DNA from: Salinicola avicenniae
Lineage (GTDB): Bacteria; Pseudomonadota; Gammaproteobacteria; Pseudomonadales; Halomonadaceae
NCBI RefSeq assembly: GCF_023736115.1
Contig: NZ_JAKQZC010000001.1
Span: 682,001-746,000, forward strand
Direction of reading: 5' to 3'
Length of the DNA stretch: 64,000 nt
How positions within the stretch are numbered: the stretch's first letter is position 1; each line of letters begins with the position of its first letter. Below, one piece after another: positions 35,815-44,420 of the stretch. Below the pieces are notes generated by a model. It searched no databases and was not told the DNA's origin. It saw nothing but the letters and a program-made list of their open reading frames with translations. The translations under genes were made by a program, and so were the position numbers.

Positions 35815-36450
35815 TCAGGCCGCGGCGCGCTTGACCTGACGCCGCTGACGGATCTTCGGCAATTGGCGCGCGATGGGCGGGATGCGCAGGATCATCAGGC
35901 AGGCGCCGACGGCGGCATAGGCGCTCCACTGGCCGAGATCGGCACGCACCACCCAGAGGAAGTGCAACAGCCCCAGCCCGAGTACCGGGTAGACGATCCG
36001 GTGCAGTGTCTTCCAGCGCCTGCCGAGCCGGCGCATCGACCACTGGTTCGAGGTCACGCCCATGGCGATCAGACCGAGCAGCGCCAGCATGCCGACGATG
36101 ATGTAGGGCCGGCGCACGATCTCGCTGCCGAGCCGGGAGAGATCGAGCCCGAGGATGAACAGCGCATAGCAGAGCAGATGCGCCACGGCGTAGGCGAGCG
36201 TCCACAGGCCGAGCTGTCGGCGGATCAGGGTGAACCCTTTCCAGCGCGTGAGCTTGGACAGCGGCGTCAGCGAGAGGGTCAGGAGCAGCATCCACAGGAT
36301 GCCCTGGCCGATATTGAGCAGCAGGTAGCGACCCGGTTCCGGCCCGGCGGCGTTGATCGCCACCTGCCAGCCCCAGTAGACCAGCGGTGCCAGCGCGGCG
36401 ATGAAGACGGCCACGCGCCAGAGGGTCAGGACACGACGCGAAGTGGCCAT
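35815..36450 (-). CDS. msrQ: Heme-binding membrane subunit MsrQ of methionine sulfoxide reductase
   Basis: A 211-residue membrane protein with six predicted helices and family His residues (LAYAVAHLLCYALFILGLD; RIVYPVLGLGLLHFLWVVRADLG). MsrQ passes electrons from the quinone pool to periplasmic MsrP. The start at 36450 overlaps the msrP stop by one base (TGATG). The basic C-terminal tail (KIRQRRQVKRAAA) faces the cytoplasm. Confidence 0.92.
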   Translation of the reverse strand: MATSRRVLTLWRVAVFIAALAPLVYWGWQVAINAAGPEPGRYLLLNIGQGILWMLLLTLSLTPLSKLTRWKGFTLIRRQLGLWTLAYAVAHLLCYALFILGLDLSRLGSEIVRRPYIIVGMLALLGLIAMGVTSNQWSMRRLGRRWKTLHRIVYPVLGLGLLHFLWVVRADLGQWSAYAAVGACLMILRIPPIARQLPKIRQRRQVKRAAA

Positions 36451-37472
36451 CAGTACTGTTTCCTCAGATCCATGCCGGCGTAGAGACTGCCGACCTCGTC
36501 GGCATAGCCGTTGAACATCCGGGTATCGATGATGTTCGGGCTGAAAAGACTGTTGGGCAGGCGCCGTTCGGTCGCCTGGCTCCAGCGCGGGTGGTCGACC
36601 TCGGGATTGACGTTGGCGAAGAAGCCGTACTCGTCCGGGGCGATCGCCTGCCAGGAGTTGACCGGCTGTTCTTCGACCAGAGAGATGCGCACGATCGACT
36701 TGATGCTCTTGAAACCGTATTTCCACGGCACGATCAGGCGGAAGGGGGCGCCGTTCTGATTGGGCAGCTCGCGGCCGTACATGCCGAGCCCGAGGAGGGC
36801 GAGCGGGTGCATCGCTTCGTCCAGGCGCAGGCCCTCGACATAGGGCCAGTCGATCAGCGCGAACGAGGAGTCCTGCCCCGGCATCTGTTCGGGGCGTACC
36901 AGCGTTTCGAATCGGACATAACGCGCCTTGGCGGTCGGCTCGGCGCGCCGGATCACGTCGCTGAGCGGGATGCCGAGCCACGGAATTACCATTGACCACG
37001 CCTCGACGCAGCGTAGCCGGTAGATCCGTTCCTCGAGCTGCGACGGTCTGGCGATATCCTCCAGGGCGAAGCGCCCACCGTTATTCACTTCGCCATCGAT
37101 CACCACGCTCCACGGTTGCGTTTCCAGGCGGTCCGCCCGACGTGCGGGATCCCCCTTGCCGGTACCGAACTCGTAGAAATTGTTGTAGTGGGTCGCGTCA
37201 TCGAACGGGGTGTTTTTGTCGACCTCGCGGTCGGCGGGAACGACGGCGCCCCACTTGGCATTCTCGAGCTTGGGGCCGAACCAGCCAGGCGGGTTGCCCG
37301 CGGGAACATCCGCGTAGTCCGGTCCGGTGGCAGCTTGGGCGCGGCCAGCCAGTGCCAGCCCTGCACCGACGCCGATCACGCCCCCCATGAAGCGCCGGCG
37401 CGAAAGATAAACCGATTCCGGGGTGACGTCCGATTCGCGCAGATCGCTGGGTTTGGCAATCTTGATCAACAT
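36450..37472 (-). CDS. msrP: Periplasmic methionine sulfoxide reductase MsrP (molybdoenzyme)
   Basis: A 340-residue sulfite-oxidase-family molybdoenzyme exported by the Tat system (twin-arginine SRRRFMGG at 24-31). The molybdopterin Cys is Cys155 in YRLRCVEAWSMVIPW. Later segments (PYVEGLRLDEAMHPL, GAPFRLIVPWKYGFKSIKSI) are standard. It repairs oxidised methionine in periplasmic proteins. It is the first gene of msrPQ. Confidence 0.95.
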   Translation of the reverse strand: MLIKIAKPSDLRESDVTPESVYLSRRRFMGGVIGVGAGLALAGRAQAATGPDYADVPAGNPPGWFGPKLENAKWGAVVPADREVDKNTPFDDATHYNNFYEFGTGKGDPARRADRLETQPWSVVIDGEVNNGGRFALEDIARPSQLEERIYRLRCVEAWSMVIPWLGIPLSDVIRRAEPTAKARYVRFETLVRPEQMPGQDSSFALIDWPYVEGLRLDEAMHPLALLGLGMYGRELPNQNGAPFRLIVPWKYGFKSIKSIVRISLVEEQPVNSWQAIAPDEYGFFANVNPEVDHPRWSQATERRLPNSLFSPNIIDTRMFNGYADEVGSLYAGMDLRKQY

Positions 37473-37590
37473 GATGACTCTCCTGCGGTGACTGTTGACA
37501 AGGGTAGTTACTCATACGCTGTCCGGCCGTTGCTGGATGCCTTGGCGTTCTGACCATGGCGGGGTCTATGTTGAGGCAACGTTGCTCATG

Positions 37591-37618
37591 GATGAGACAG
37601 TCAGGATGAGACAGTGAC
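37591..37618. repeat. Two tandem 14-bp repeats touching the quiC-like start codon
   Basis: GATGAGACAGTCAG (37591) and GATGAGACAGTGAC (37605). The second unit ends on the base before the ATG at 37619. Confidence 0.75.
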
Positions 37619-38443
37619 ATGAAAAGATCGATGGCCACGCTCTGTTTGAGCGGTGAACTGGATGCCAGGCTGGAAGCCATTGCGCGAGCCGAATTCGGCG
37701 GCGTGGAAATCTTCGTCGACGACCTGGACGGCAGCGTGCTGACGGCAAGGGAGATCGGCGAGCGCTGCCGGGATCTCGGACTCTCGGTGGTCGCACTGCA
37801 GCCGTTTCGGGATGCCGAGGGGCTTCCGGCGCCGGCTCATCGCCAGAAGCTCGAGGCGGCGCGCCGACAGTTCGAGACGCTCGCGACACTGGGCGGCGAC
37901 TTCCTGCTCCTGTGCAGCAACACGCGCGAAGATGCCAGTGAAGCGTCCGATGACATTGCCGCCTCGCTTCACGACTTCGCTGCGCTGGCGACGGAACACG
38001 GCATGCGTATCGGCTACGAGGCGCTGGCCTGGGGGCGACACGTCGACGACTACCGTGAGGCCTGGCGGCTCGTCCGGCTGGTCGATCATCCGGCACTGTC
38101 GGTCGTGTTGGACAGCTATCACGTTCTCGCCCGCGATCTGGATCTACAGACGCTCGCGGATATCCCGGCCGAGCGTATCGGGCTGGTGCAGCTGGCTGAT
38201 GCGCCGCGGCCGCCGGCCAACGCCGACAGGCACGCGTTGCAGTCGCTCAGCCGCCATCGCCGCGCCTTCCCGGGCCAGGGCGAACTGGCGATCGGCGCGT
38301 TTCTCGAGGCGGTCGGGCGGACAGGCTATGCGGGGCCAATCTCGCTGGAGATCTTCAGCGACATTCTCGGCGTGATGCCGACCGGCATGTCCGCGCTGGA
38401 AGGCAAGCGGACGCTGGACGAGGCGCTGGCCGAGCGGCCCTGA
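37619..38443 (+). CDS. quiC: Single-domain 3-dehydroshikimate dehydratase (QuiC-type TIM barrel)
   Basis: A 274-residue AP-endonuclease-2-like TIM barrel. It follows the N-terminal domain of Pseudomonas QuiC (RSMATLCLSGELDARLEAIA, EFGGVEIF, LQPFRDAEG, LLCSN, RIGYEALAWGRHVDDY). The metal-site residues Glu134, Asp165 and Gln191 fall at the same numbers as reported for QuiC1, with Glu244 in LEIF as the fourth. It would convert 3-dehydroshikimate to protocatechuate. The C-terminal dioxygenase-like domain of QuiC1 is absent. The MHS transporter of shikimate type 1.2 kb away supports the role. No clear Shine-Dalgarno is present; the repeat occupies that place. Confidence 0.78.
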   Translation: MKRSMATLCLSGELDARLEAIARAEFGGVEIFVDDLDGSVLTAREIGERCRDLGLSVVALQPFRDAEGLPAPAHRQKLEAARRQFETLATLGGDFLLLCSNTREDASEASDDIAASLHDFAALATEHGMRIGYEALAWGRHVDDYREAWRLVRLVDHPALSVVLDSYHVLARDLDLQTLADIPAERIGLVQLADAPRPPANADRHALQSLSRHRRAFPGQGELAIGAFLEAVGRTGYAGPISLEIFSDILGVMPTGMSALEGKRTLDEALAERP

Positions 38444-38450
38444 AGGCGCC

Positions 38451-39392
38451 CTACAGCAGAAAGGCGTGGGCGTACCAGATACCGGCCGCCAGCGTCAGCG
38501 CAGAGAGCACCGTCGCCATCACCATCGCGGCGGTGCCGAGCTCGGCGAAGCCGTAGCGCTGGCCCAGCAGCGGATACATCGAGAGCATCGGCGAGCAGGC
38601 GAAGACCATGGCTGCCGTCGCGAAGACCGGCGTCAGCCCGGGAATCAGCGCGATCATCAGCAGTACGCAGAGCGGATGCAGGATCAGCTTGGTCAGCGCG
38701 ATCTGCGCCACGTCGCTGGCCATGCCGCGCACGCGCAGCCCGCAGAGCGTGCCACCGATGACGATCAGCGCCACCGGCGACGACGAGGCGGCCAGCATCG
38801 CCAGCACGCGGGTGATCGGCTCCGGTGGATGCAGATCCAGCGCCGCCAGCAGCGTACCGACGACGATCGCGAGAATCAGCGGATGACGTAGTACCCGTAG
38901 GGCCACTGGCTTGAGCGTCCGCCAGAACCCGCCGCTCTGCCGCGCGCTCAGCTCCGCCAGTACCAGCGCGGTGGGGATCACCAGCAGATTCTCGATCAGC
39001 ATGTTGAGCGCCATGGCGATGCCGGCGGTCGGCCCGATCACCAGGACGGCCACCGGATAGCCGATAAAGCCACTGTTGGAGGCCGAGACGCCCAGGGCGT
39101 AGAGCGCACGCCGGCCCAGTGGCAGATCGCTGCGCCAGGTGGTCCAGGCGAGCATCGCCGCGAACGCGAGCCCCGAGCCGAGGCCGTAGACCAGCAGATA
39201 GGGGACGTTGAAGACGTCGGCCAGCGGGCGCTCGAGCAGCGCCTGAATCACGAGCGCCGGCAGGGCGATGTTGATCACGTAGCGACCCATGCCCTGGACA
39301 TGGGCCTTGTCGACGAGCCGCTTGAGCACAGCCAGATAGCCGATGCCGAGCAGGATGAAGATCGGGATGATGGCGCCGAGGATGGTACTCAA
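38451..39392 (-). CDS. AEC-family transporter (auxin efflux carrier fold)
   Basis: A 313-residue membrane protein with about ten helices in two halves (IIPIFILLGIGYLAVLKR at the N-terminus; GVSASNSGFIGYPVAVLVIGPTAGIAMALNMLIENLLVIPTALV). The conserved N-x-G-F-x-G-x-P of the first half is kept. AEC proteins move small organic acids such as malate or malonate. It is convergent with quiC by 7 bp and has no clear operon partner. Confidence 0.88.
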   Translation of the reverse strand: MSTILGAIIPIFILLGIGYLAVLKRLVDKAHVQGMGRYVINIALPALVIQALLERPLADVFNVPYLLVYGLGSGLAFAAMLAWTTWRSDLPLGRRALYALGVSASNSGFIGYPVAVLVIGPTAGIAMALNMLIENLLVIPTALVLAELSARQSGGFWRTLKPVALRVLRHPLILAIVVGTLLAALDLHPPEPITRVLAMLAASSSPVALIVIGGTLCGLRVRGMASDVAQIALTKLILHPLCVLLMIALIPGLTPVFATAAMVFACSPMLSMYPLLGQRYGFAELGTAAMVMATVLSALTLAAGIWYAHAFLL

Positions 39393-39626
39393 GGGCAGAC
39401 TCGAAGGGTGGAGCGCAAGTGGATATTGGTCTTATGAGCGATAGCATGATCCCGGCAGCGCGCCGAGGCAAGCGGTACACACGAGCGGGCTGGCCAGAGC
39501 GAATCGCCGCGAGGCGCCCGACGCGCTGTCGGTCACACCGCCCGCGCTGCCATTCAGCGCCCGCAGGGCTGTTGTAACGGCTGTTCTAACTGCCGCTGTC
39601 GAGAGGGCGTATCGAGAGCGCCGCAT

Positions 39627-40928
39627 TTAGCGCCGGCGCAGCATCCAGGCGGCACCGACCAGCGAGAGCAGGCAGCCGGCGGCAAGATACACCGCGACCG
39701 GTGTCCAGCTGCCCCCGGCGAGATCCACCAGGGCGGTGGCGATGAACGGTGTGAACCCACCGCCGACGACGCTCGCGACCTGATAGCCGACGCCGGCGCC
39801 GCTGTAGCGATAGCTGGCGCCGAACAGCTCGGCGAAGATCGGCTGCTGCACGCTCACCACCATGTCGTGGGCGAGGTTGGCCAGCGCCACCGCGAAGACC
39901 ACGATCCACACGATCGAACCCGACTCGAGCGCCATGAAAAACGGAAAGGCCGCCAGCACGCCGATCAGGGCGCCTGTCAGATAGACCCGGCGGCGGCCGA
40001 GCGTATCGGCGAGGAAGGCGAACAGCGGGATGGTGACGCAGCTGATCGCGCCGACCAGCAGACCGATATGCAGGAAGAGATCCCGCGACAGGTCGAGATA
40101 GCCGGTCGAGTAGCTGAGCGCAAAGGTGGTCACGATATACATCGTGAACAGTTCGGCCAGGCGCATGGCGATGATGGTGGCGAAAGCGCCGGGATGACGC
40201 TTGAGCGCCTCCAGAATCGGCGGTTTCGCCGGCTTTTCGGCGGGTTTCTCCACCGCTTCGACGAACTCGGGAGACTCCTCGAGGCTCGTGCGGATCTTCA
40301 ACGCGATCAGCACCAGCACCACGCTGAACAGAAACGGCAGGCGCCAGCCCCAGGCCTGGAAATCGGCGTCGTCGAGGAAGTGACTGAGCAGCGAGACGCT
40401 ACCGGTCGCCAGCAGTAGGCCGACGCCATAGCCGACCTGTACGCCGCTCGAGTAGAAAGCGCGCCGCCCCCTCGGTGCGCTTTCGACCGCCATCAGGGCA
40501 GCGCCGCCCCATTCACCGCCGACCGCGAAGCCCTGGATCGCACGCAGCGTCACCAGCAGGATCGGCGCCCATACGCCGATCTGGGCATAAGTGGGCAGCA
40601 GGCCGATCAGCGCGGTCGCGATGCCCATCAGGATGACGGTGATGATCAGCATGCGCTTGCGACCCAGACGGTCGCCAAAGTGTCCGAAGACGATGCCGCC
40701 GAGCGGCCGGAACAGAAAGCCGACGCCGAAGGTGGCCAAGGCCGCGAGGGTGCCGGCGGCGGGGCTGACATTGGGGAAGAACTGGGCGTTGAAAACCAGC
40801 GCGGCGACGATGCCGTAGAGCAGGAAGTCATACCAGTCGACCACCGCGCCCACGAAACTGCCGATGGCGGCCCGCCGGGCCTGGCTGATTGACGCTGCCG
40901 GGGCCGTGGTCACTGCCGATACGCTCAT
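39627..40928 (-). CDS. MHS-family (MFS) metabolite:H+ symporter, shikimate/betaine type
   Basis: A 433-residue major-facilitator protein. The MHS pattern is GAVVDWYDFLLYGIVAALVFNAQFFP, then FGVGFLFRPLGGIVFGHFGDRLGRKRML (motif A), LRAIQGFAVGGEWGGAALMAVE and GWRLPFLFS. Related carriers take up shikimate, proline/betaine, ketoglutarate or citrate. With a quiC-like gene nearby, shikimate or a related acid is the best guess. The start at 40928 has GGGAGAGCAGG upstream; the frame opens further but without family resemblance. Confidence 0.88.
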   Translation of the reverse strand: MSVSAVTTAPAASISQARRAAIGSFVGAVVDWYDFLLYGIVAALVFNAQFFPNVSPAAGTLAALATFGVGFLFRPLGGIVFGHFGDRLGRKRMLIITVILMGIATALIGLLPTYAQIGVWAPILLVTLRAIQGFAVGGEWGGAALMAVESAPRGRRAFYSSGVQVGYGVGLLLATGSVSLLSHFLDDADFQAWGWRLPFLFSVVLVLIALKIRTSLEESPEFVEAVEKPAEKPAKPPILEALKRHPGAFATIIAMRLAELFTMYIVTTFALSYSTGYLDLSRDLFLHIGLLVGAISCVTIPLFAFLADTLGRRRVYLTGALIGVLAAFPFFMALESGSIVWIVVFAVALANLAHDMVVSVQQPIFAELFGASYRYSGAGVGYQVASVVGGGFTPFIATALVDLAGGSWTPVAVYLAAGCLLSLVGAAWMLRRR

Positions 40929-41107
40929 CCTGCTCTCCCGCTGTCGGCGACGCCGATACATAGGCGTGCCGTGAACTCTTGTGATGGTTGCCGACGACGA
41001 CGACCGGGAGGGCGTCGCGTCCGGATTGGGGCTGCGCATTCTACGCGATTGCGCGGCCGGCGGCAGGGGAAAAGTCCTTCGCGAAGGGTGGGGGGCGGCG
41101 AGAGGCG

Positions 41108-42202
41108 TCAGCGTGCGTGCGACGCTTGCCGCTCGCGGCGCCAACGATCGAGGAAAGCCTGGCGTCGCAGCGGGTCGACGAAGGCGAGCAGCGTCGCGTT
41201 GATCGGAATCGGGTAGAGATGATCGCCGACCTGATCGCGCAGGCGCTGCGCCGTGTAGGGGCCGATGACATCGTCGCGCACGCTGAACAGCGGCGTGCCG
41301 CCGGCCATGATGTGCTGGCCGCGCTGGCTCAGCAGAAAGGCGACGAAGCGTTTGGCGGCGCTCGGGTGCGGGGCGTCGCGATGGACGAAGGCCATGCGCA
41401 TCAGCACCAGCGAATAGTCGTTGGGCACCTGCACGATAATGTCCGGGTGCGTTTGCGCCCAGACCATGGCGTAGGAGCCGAGCAGGTTATAGCCGAGCCA
41501 GTAGCGTCCGTCGCTCAAGCCTTCGAGCATCTGTCGGGTCGTACGTTCCGGCTGGACGTCGGCAGCGTCCATGGCGGTGAACAGGTCCCAGGCCCGCGGG
41601 GTGTAGCGCGCGTCCTGCTGCGCCAGCAGATAGCCGACGCCGCTCTCCTCGGGCGAGTAGGTCGTCAGGCGGCCCGCCAGGAGCTCGCGATAGTCGGTGA
41701 AGAGATGCAGCAGGTCGCGGTGTGTTTCCGGCGGCGGCATGTGCGAGGCGAGTTCCAGCCGATAGGCCATCACGATCGGTTCGAAGGTGAAACCGAAGAC
41801 TTCGTCGCGCCACTTGGCCCACGCGGGCCATTCGGCCGCTTCCGGGACGTCGAGCGGCTGCGCGAGGCCTTCGTTGCTCAAGGCCATCTGCCATGGCATG
41901 GCGGAGCTGATCACGACGTCCGGCGGGTCGTCGCGATCGCGGGCGCGCTGGTCCACGGTCAGGGTCGAGCGGTCGCGGTAGTCGACGTCGAGCTGGGGGT
42001 TCTCGGCGGCAAAGGCCGCCAGTACCGGTTCGAAGACATCGCGATCGAGCGCGGCCTCGACGACCAGGGCCGTTCTGGCCTCAGCCGGGGAGCTTGCCGC
42101 CAGACCGGCGAGCAGTCCGATCAGTGCCCCCGTTATCAGCCACCCCGAGGGCCGGGCGCGGGCCGCCGTTCGGCCAGTGTGGATGGCTCGTTGCCACGTC
42201 AT
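41108..42202 (-). CDS. Family 1 extracellular solute-binding protein, likely sensory partner of the adjacent kinase
   Basis: A 364-residue exported protein with a signal peptide (hydrophobic core about 20-38, cleavage near AEA-RT). The mature part (LVVEAALDRDVFEPVLAAFAAENPQLDVDY, VVISSAMPWQMALSNEGLAQPLD, FGFTFEPIVMAYRLEL) is a Fe3+/PgtC-type binding protein. It overlaps the kinase stop by ATGA and has no ABC permease beside it. This resembles Salmonella PgtC, which feeds the PgtB sensor. I infer that it detects the ligand for the TctE-like kinase rather than transporting it. Confidence 0.8.
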   Translation of the reverse strand: MTWQRAIHTGRTAARARPSGWLITGALIGLLAGLAASSPAEARTALVVEAALDRDVFEPVLAAFAAENPQLDVDYRDRSTLTVDQRARDRDDPPDVVISSAMPWQMALSNEGLAQPLDVPEAAEWPAWAKWRDEVFGFTFEPIVMAYRLELASHMPPPETHRDLLHLFTDYRELLAGRLTTYSPEESGVGYLLAQQDARYTPRAWDLFTAMDAADVQPERTTRQMLEGLSDGRYWLGYNLLGSYAMVWAQTHPDIIVQVPNDYSLVLMRMAFVHRDAPHPSAAKRFVAFLLSQRGQHIMAGGTPLFSVRDDVIGPYTAQRLRDQVGDHLYPIPINATLLAFVDPLRRQAFLDRWRRERQASHAR

Positions 42203-43608
42203 GCGCTTGTCTCCGACGGGGGCGCGCCGCGCGCAAGGTCGAGCGAGAGGCGCAAGCCGTGAGGTTGGCACGCCGCCACCGTGATATGGGTCCCGTGACG
42301 GTGCGCGATCGAGTCGGCGATGGCGAGTCCCAGTCCCGAGCCTTCGGTATCCTGGCGCTGGCCGCGCTCGAACGGCCGCGTGAGACGCGCGATGACATCC
42401 GCGGGCACGCCTGGCCCGTCGTCTTCGATACTGAGGCGCACCGCGTTATCGACCGAGGCGAGTGTCAGGGTGATGGTGCTGCCGGGCGGGGTGTAGCGAC
42501 AGGCGTTGTCGATCCAGTTATGGAGCAGCTCGGCCAGTGCCCAGGCCTCGCCCTCGACCCAGACCGGTCTCGGCGTCTGGATATCGAGGCCGAGATCGTG
42601 CGCGTGGCTCGCCTCGCGCTCGGCCCAGTCGGTGACCACCTCGCGCAGCAGCCGGTCCAGCGCCAGCGGGTGGCGCTCATGCGCCGGACCGAGATGATCC
42701 AGGCGGGTCAGGCTCAGCATCTGGCCGGCCAGGCGGCTGGTGCGCCCGGCGCTCTCGTGCACCGTGGCTAGCGCGCGGCGCCACGCGGCGGGGTCCTCGC
42801 TCGCCAGCGCCAGCTCGCTGGTGCTCTGCAGGCCAGCCAGCGGCGTCTTCAACTGGTGGGAGGCGTCGGCGATGAAGCGCAACAGCATCTCGCGATGGTT
42901 GCGCTGATCGCTGAACAGGCGATTCAAGGTGTCGACCAACTCCTGCATCTCGCGCGGCACGCCGAGATGCAGCGGACGGATGTCGTCGGCACGACGTGCC
43001 CGCAGCGCACGACGGAGCTGCTTCAGCGGGGCGAGCGCGGTGAACATGGCGATGGTCACCAGTACTGCGGTGATCATGACCATGGCGGCGAAGCGCGTGG
43101 CGCTCTTCTCGAACAGCTCGCCGGCCAGGACATCGCGACCTTGGCGCGTGTGACCGACCCAGAGCTGCACGGGCTCCTGCGTATCCCAACCGGCGGAGTT
43201 CACCTCGCGGCCGGCTAGCCGGATGGGCACGCCGTCGAGGTCGGCGTCGCGGTAGACGGTGTCGGCGCGCGCTTCACGCGCCATCATCGCGGTAATCGGT
43301 AGATCGGCATTGCGCGTGATGATGCGGCCGTTGTCCGCGCGTAGCCAGTAGAAGACGCGCTCCTGCCACGGCGTGGCAAGGATCTGCAGCGCCGAGGCCG
43401 GCATCTCCAGCGTCGGCACGCCATCGGGCCACTGCAGCGATTCGGCAATCGTCAGGCTCGCCGCCTCGAGCTGGCCATCCAGGGCGCGATTCGCCGCCTT
43501 GCGCGCGCTGGTATAGGCCTCGATCAGCAACAGCGTCCCCAGGCCGGCCACGATGACGACCAGCCACAGTGCGAGCCGCCGCTTGAGCGAAATCGCCCCT
43601 GGGGTCAC
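42199..43608 (-). CDS. tctE: TctE-like sensor histidine kinase
   Basis: A 469-residue membrane kinase. Transmembrane segments are at about 12-32 and 160-180, flanking a periplasmic domain. An N-terminal 2CSK/TctE-type domain is followed by the H-box FIADASHQLKTPLAGLQSTSE and an HATPase (NWIDNACRYTPPG, DDGPGVP, GSGLGLAI). The start is a GTG at 43608 overlapping the regulator stop (GTGA); the upstream ATG frame lies inside the regulator gene. It should sense tricarboxylate-like ligands through the neighbouring binding protein and signal to the regulator. Confidence 0.9.
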   Translation of the reverse strand: MTPGAISLKRRLALWLVVIVAGLGTLLLIEAYTSARKAANRALDGQLEAASLTIAESLQWPDGVPTLEMPASALQILATPWQERVFYWLRADNGRIITRNADLPITAMMAREARADTVYRDADLDGVPIRLAGREVNSAGWDTQEPVQLWVGHTRQGRDVLAGELFEKSATRFAAMVMITAVLVTIAMFTALAPLKQLRRALRARRADDIRPLHLGVPREMQELVDTLNRLFSDQRNHREMLLRFIADASHQLKTPLAGLQSTSELALASEDPAAWRRALATVHESAGRTSRLAGQMLSLTRLDHLGPAHERHPLALDRLLREVVTDWAEREASHAHDLGLDIQTPRPVWVEGEAWALAELLHNWIDNACRYTPPGSTITLTLASVDNAVRLSIEDDGPGVPADVIARLTRPFERGQRQDTEGSGLGLAIADSIAHRHGTHITVAACQPHGLRLSLDLARGAPPSETSA

Positions 43609-44273
43609 GCCGGTACCTCTTCCAGGCGATAGCCGAGCCCGCGCAGGGTGCGGATCGCCAGGCCGGAGTGCTGTAGACGCTTGCGCAGGCGACTGACGTA
43701 GACCTCGAGCGCGTTGGCACCGACAGCCTCGAAACCGAACAGGCGATTTTCCAGGGTTTCGCGCGCCACGATCCGGCCGGCGTTGAGCATCAGGGCTTCC
43801 AGCAGGCGACATTCGCGGCGGGGCAAATCCAGTGGCTCGCCGCCGAGCCAGGCGCTCGCCGACTGCGTATCCAGCGTCAACGCCCCGTAGCGCAGACGAT
43901 CATCGAGTCGCTGCTGGCTGCGTCGCAGCAACGCGCGGGCTCTGGCCTCCAGCTCGCTCATCGAGAACGGCTTGGGCAGGTAGTCGTCGGCACCGAGGTC
44001 GAGTCCGCGGACGCGATCCTCGAGTGCGTCGCGTGCGGTGAGAATCATCACCGGTGTGGTCATGCCGGCGTCGCGCAGCCGTTCGAGCAGCGTCAAGCCG
44101 TTGCCGTCGGGGAGCCCCAGGTCGAGCAGGACAAGATCGAAGCGCTGCTGGCGCAGCGCCTGCCAGGCATCCTCGAGTCGTGTCAGGCGGTTGACCGTGT
44201 GGCCGATCTGCGTCATCGCCTGATCCAGCGAGCGCGCCAGCAGAGGGTCGTCCTCGATCACCAGCAGGTGCAT
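43605..44273 (-). CDS. tctD: TctD-like response regulator (OmpR family)
   Basis: A 222-residue regulator. The receiver domain has phospho-acceptor Asp51 in LVLLDLGLPDG and Lys in DDYLPKPFS. The C-terminal winged helix ends in ANALEVYVSRLRKRLQHSGLAIRTLRGLGYRLE. It is the first gene of regulator-kinase-binding protein and is divergent from tctCBA by 147 bp, so tctCBA is its probable target. The palindrome at 44294-44305 in that gap is a candidate site. Confidence 0.92.
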   Translation of the reverse strand: MHLLVIEDDPLLARSLDQAMTQIGHTVNRLTRLEDAWQALRQQRFDLVLLDLGLPDGNGLTLLERLRDAGMTTPVMILTARDALEDRVRGLDLGADDYLPKPFSMSELEARARALLRRSQQRLDDRLRYGALTLDTQSASAWLGGEPLDLPRRECRLLEALMLNAGRIVARETLENRLFGFEAVGANALEVYVSRLRKRLQHSGLAIRTLRGLGYRLEEVPA

Positions 44274-44293
44274 GGCAAGGCTCTCCGACGAAT

Positions 44294-44305
44294 GTCTTAT
44301 AAGAC
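44294..44305. promoter_or_regulatory. 12-bp palindrome between tctD and tctC
   Basis: GTCTTATAAGAC is a perfect palindrome 20 bp above the tctD start and 115 bp before tctC. It could be a regulator site or cover a -10 element. A related GTCTGAAGAC lies before the second TTT operon (57145-57154). Confidence 0.4.
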
Positions 44306-44420
44306 CAAAGATTTAGATGAAAGGTTGGTGACAGCTTGGCGCCCTAGCATCGCGATCATCCGGTCATGCCAGCGAGCGTGGCCGAGGCAAGCGAGCATAA
44401 CAACCCGGGAGACTGAGAGC

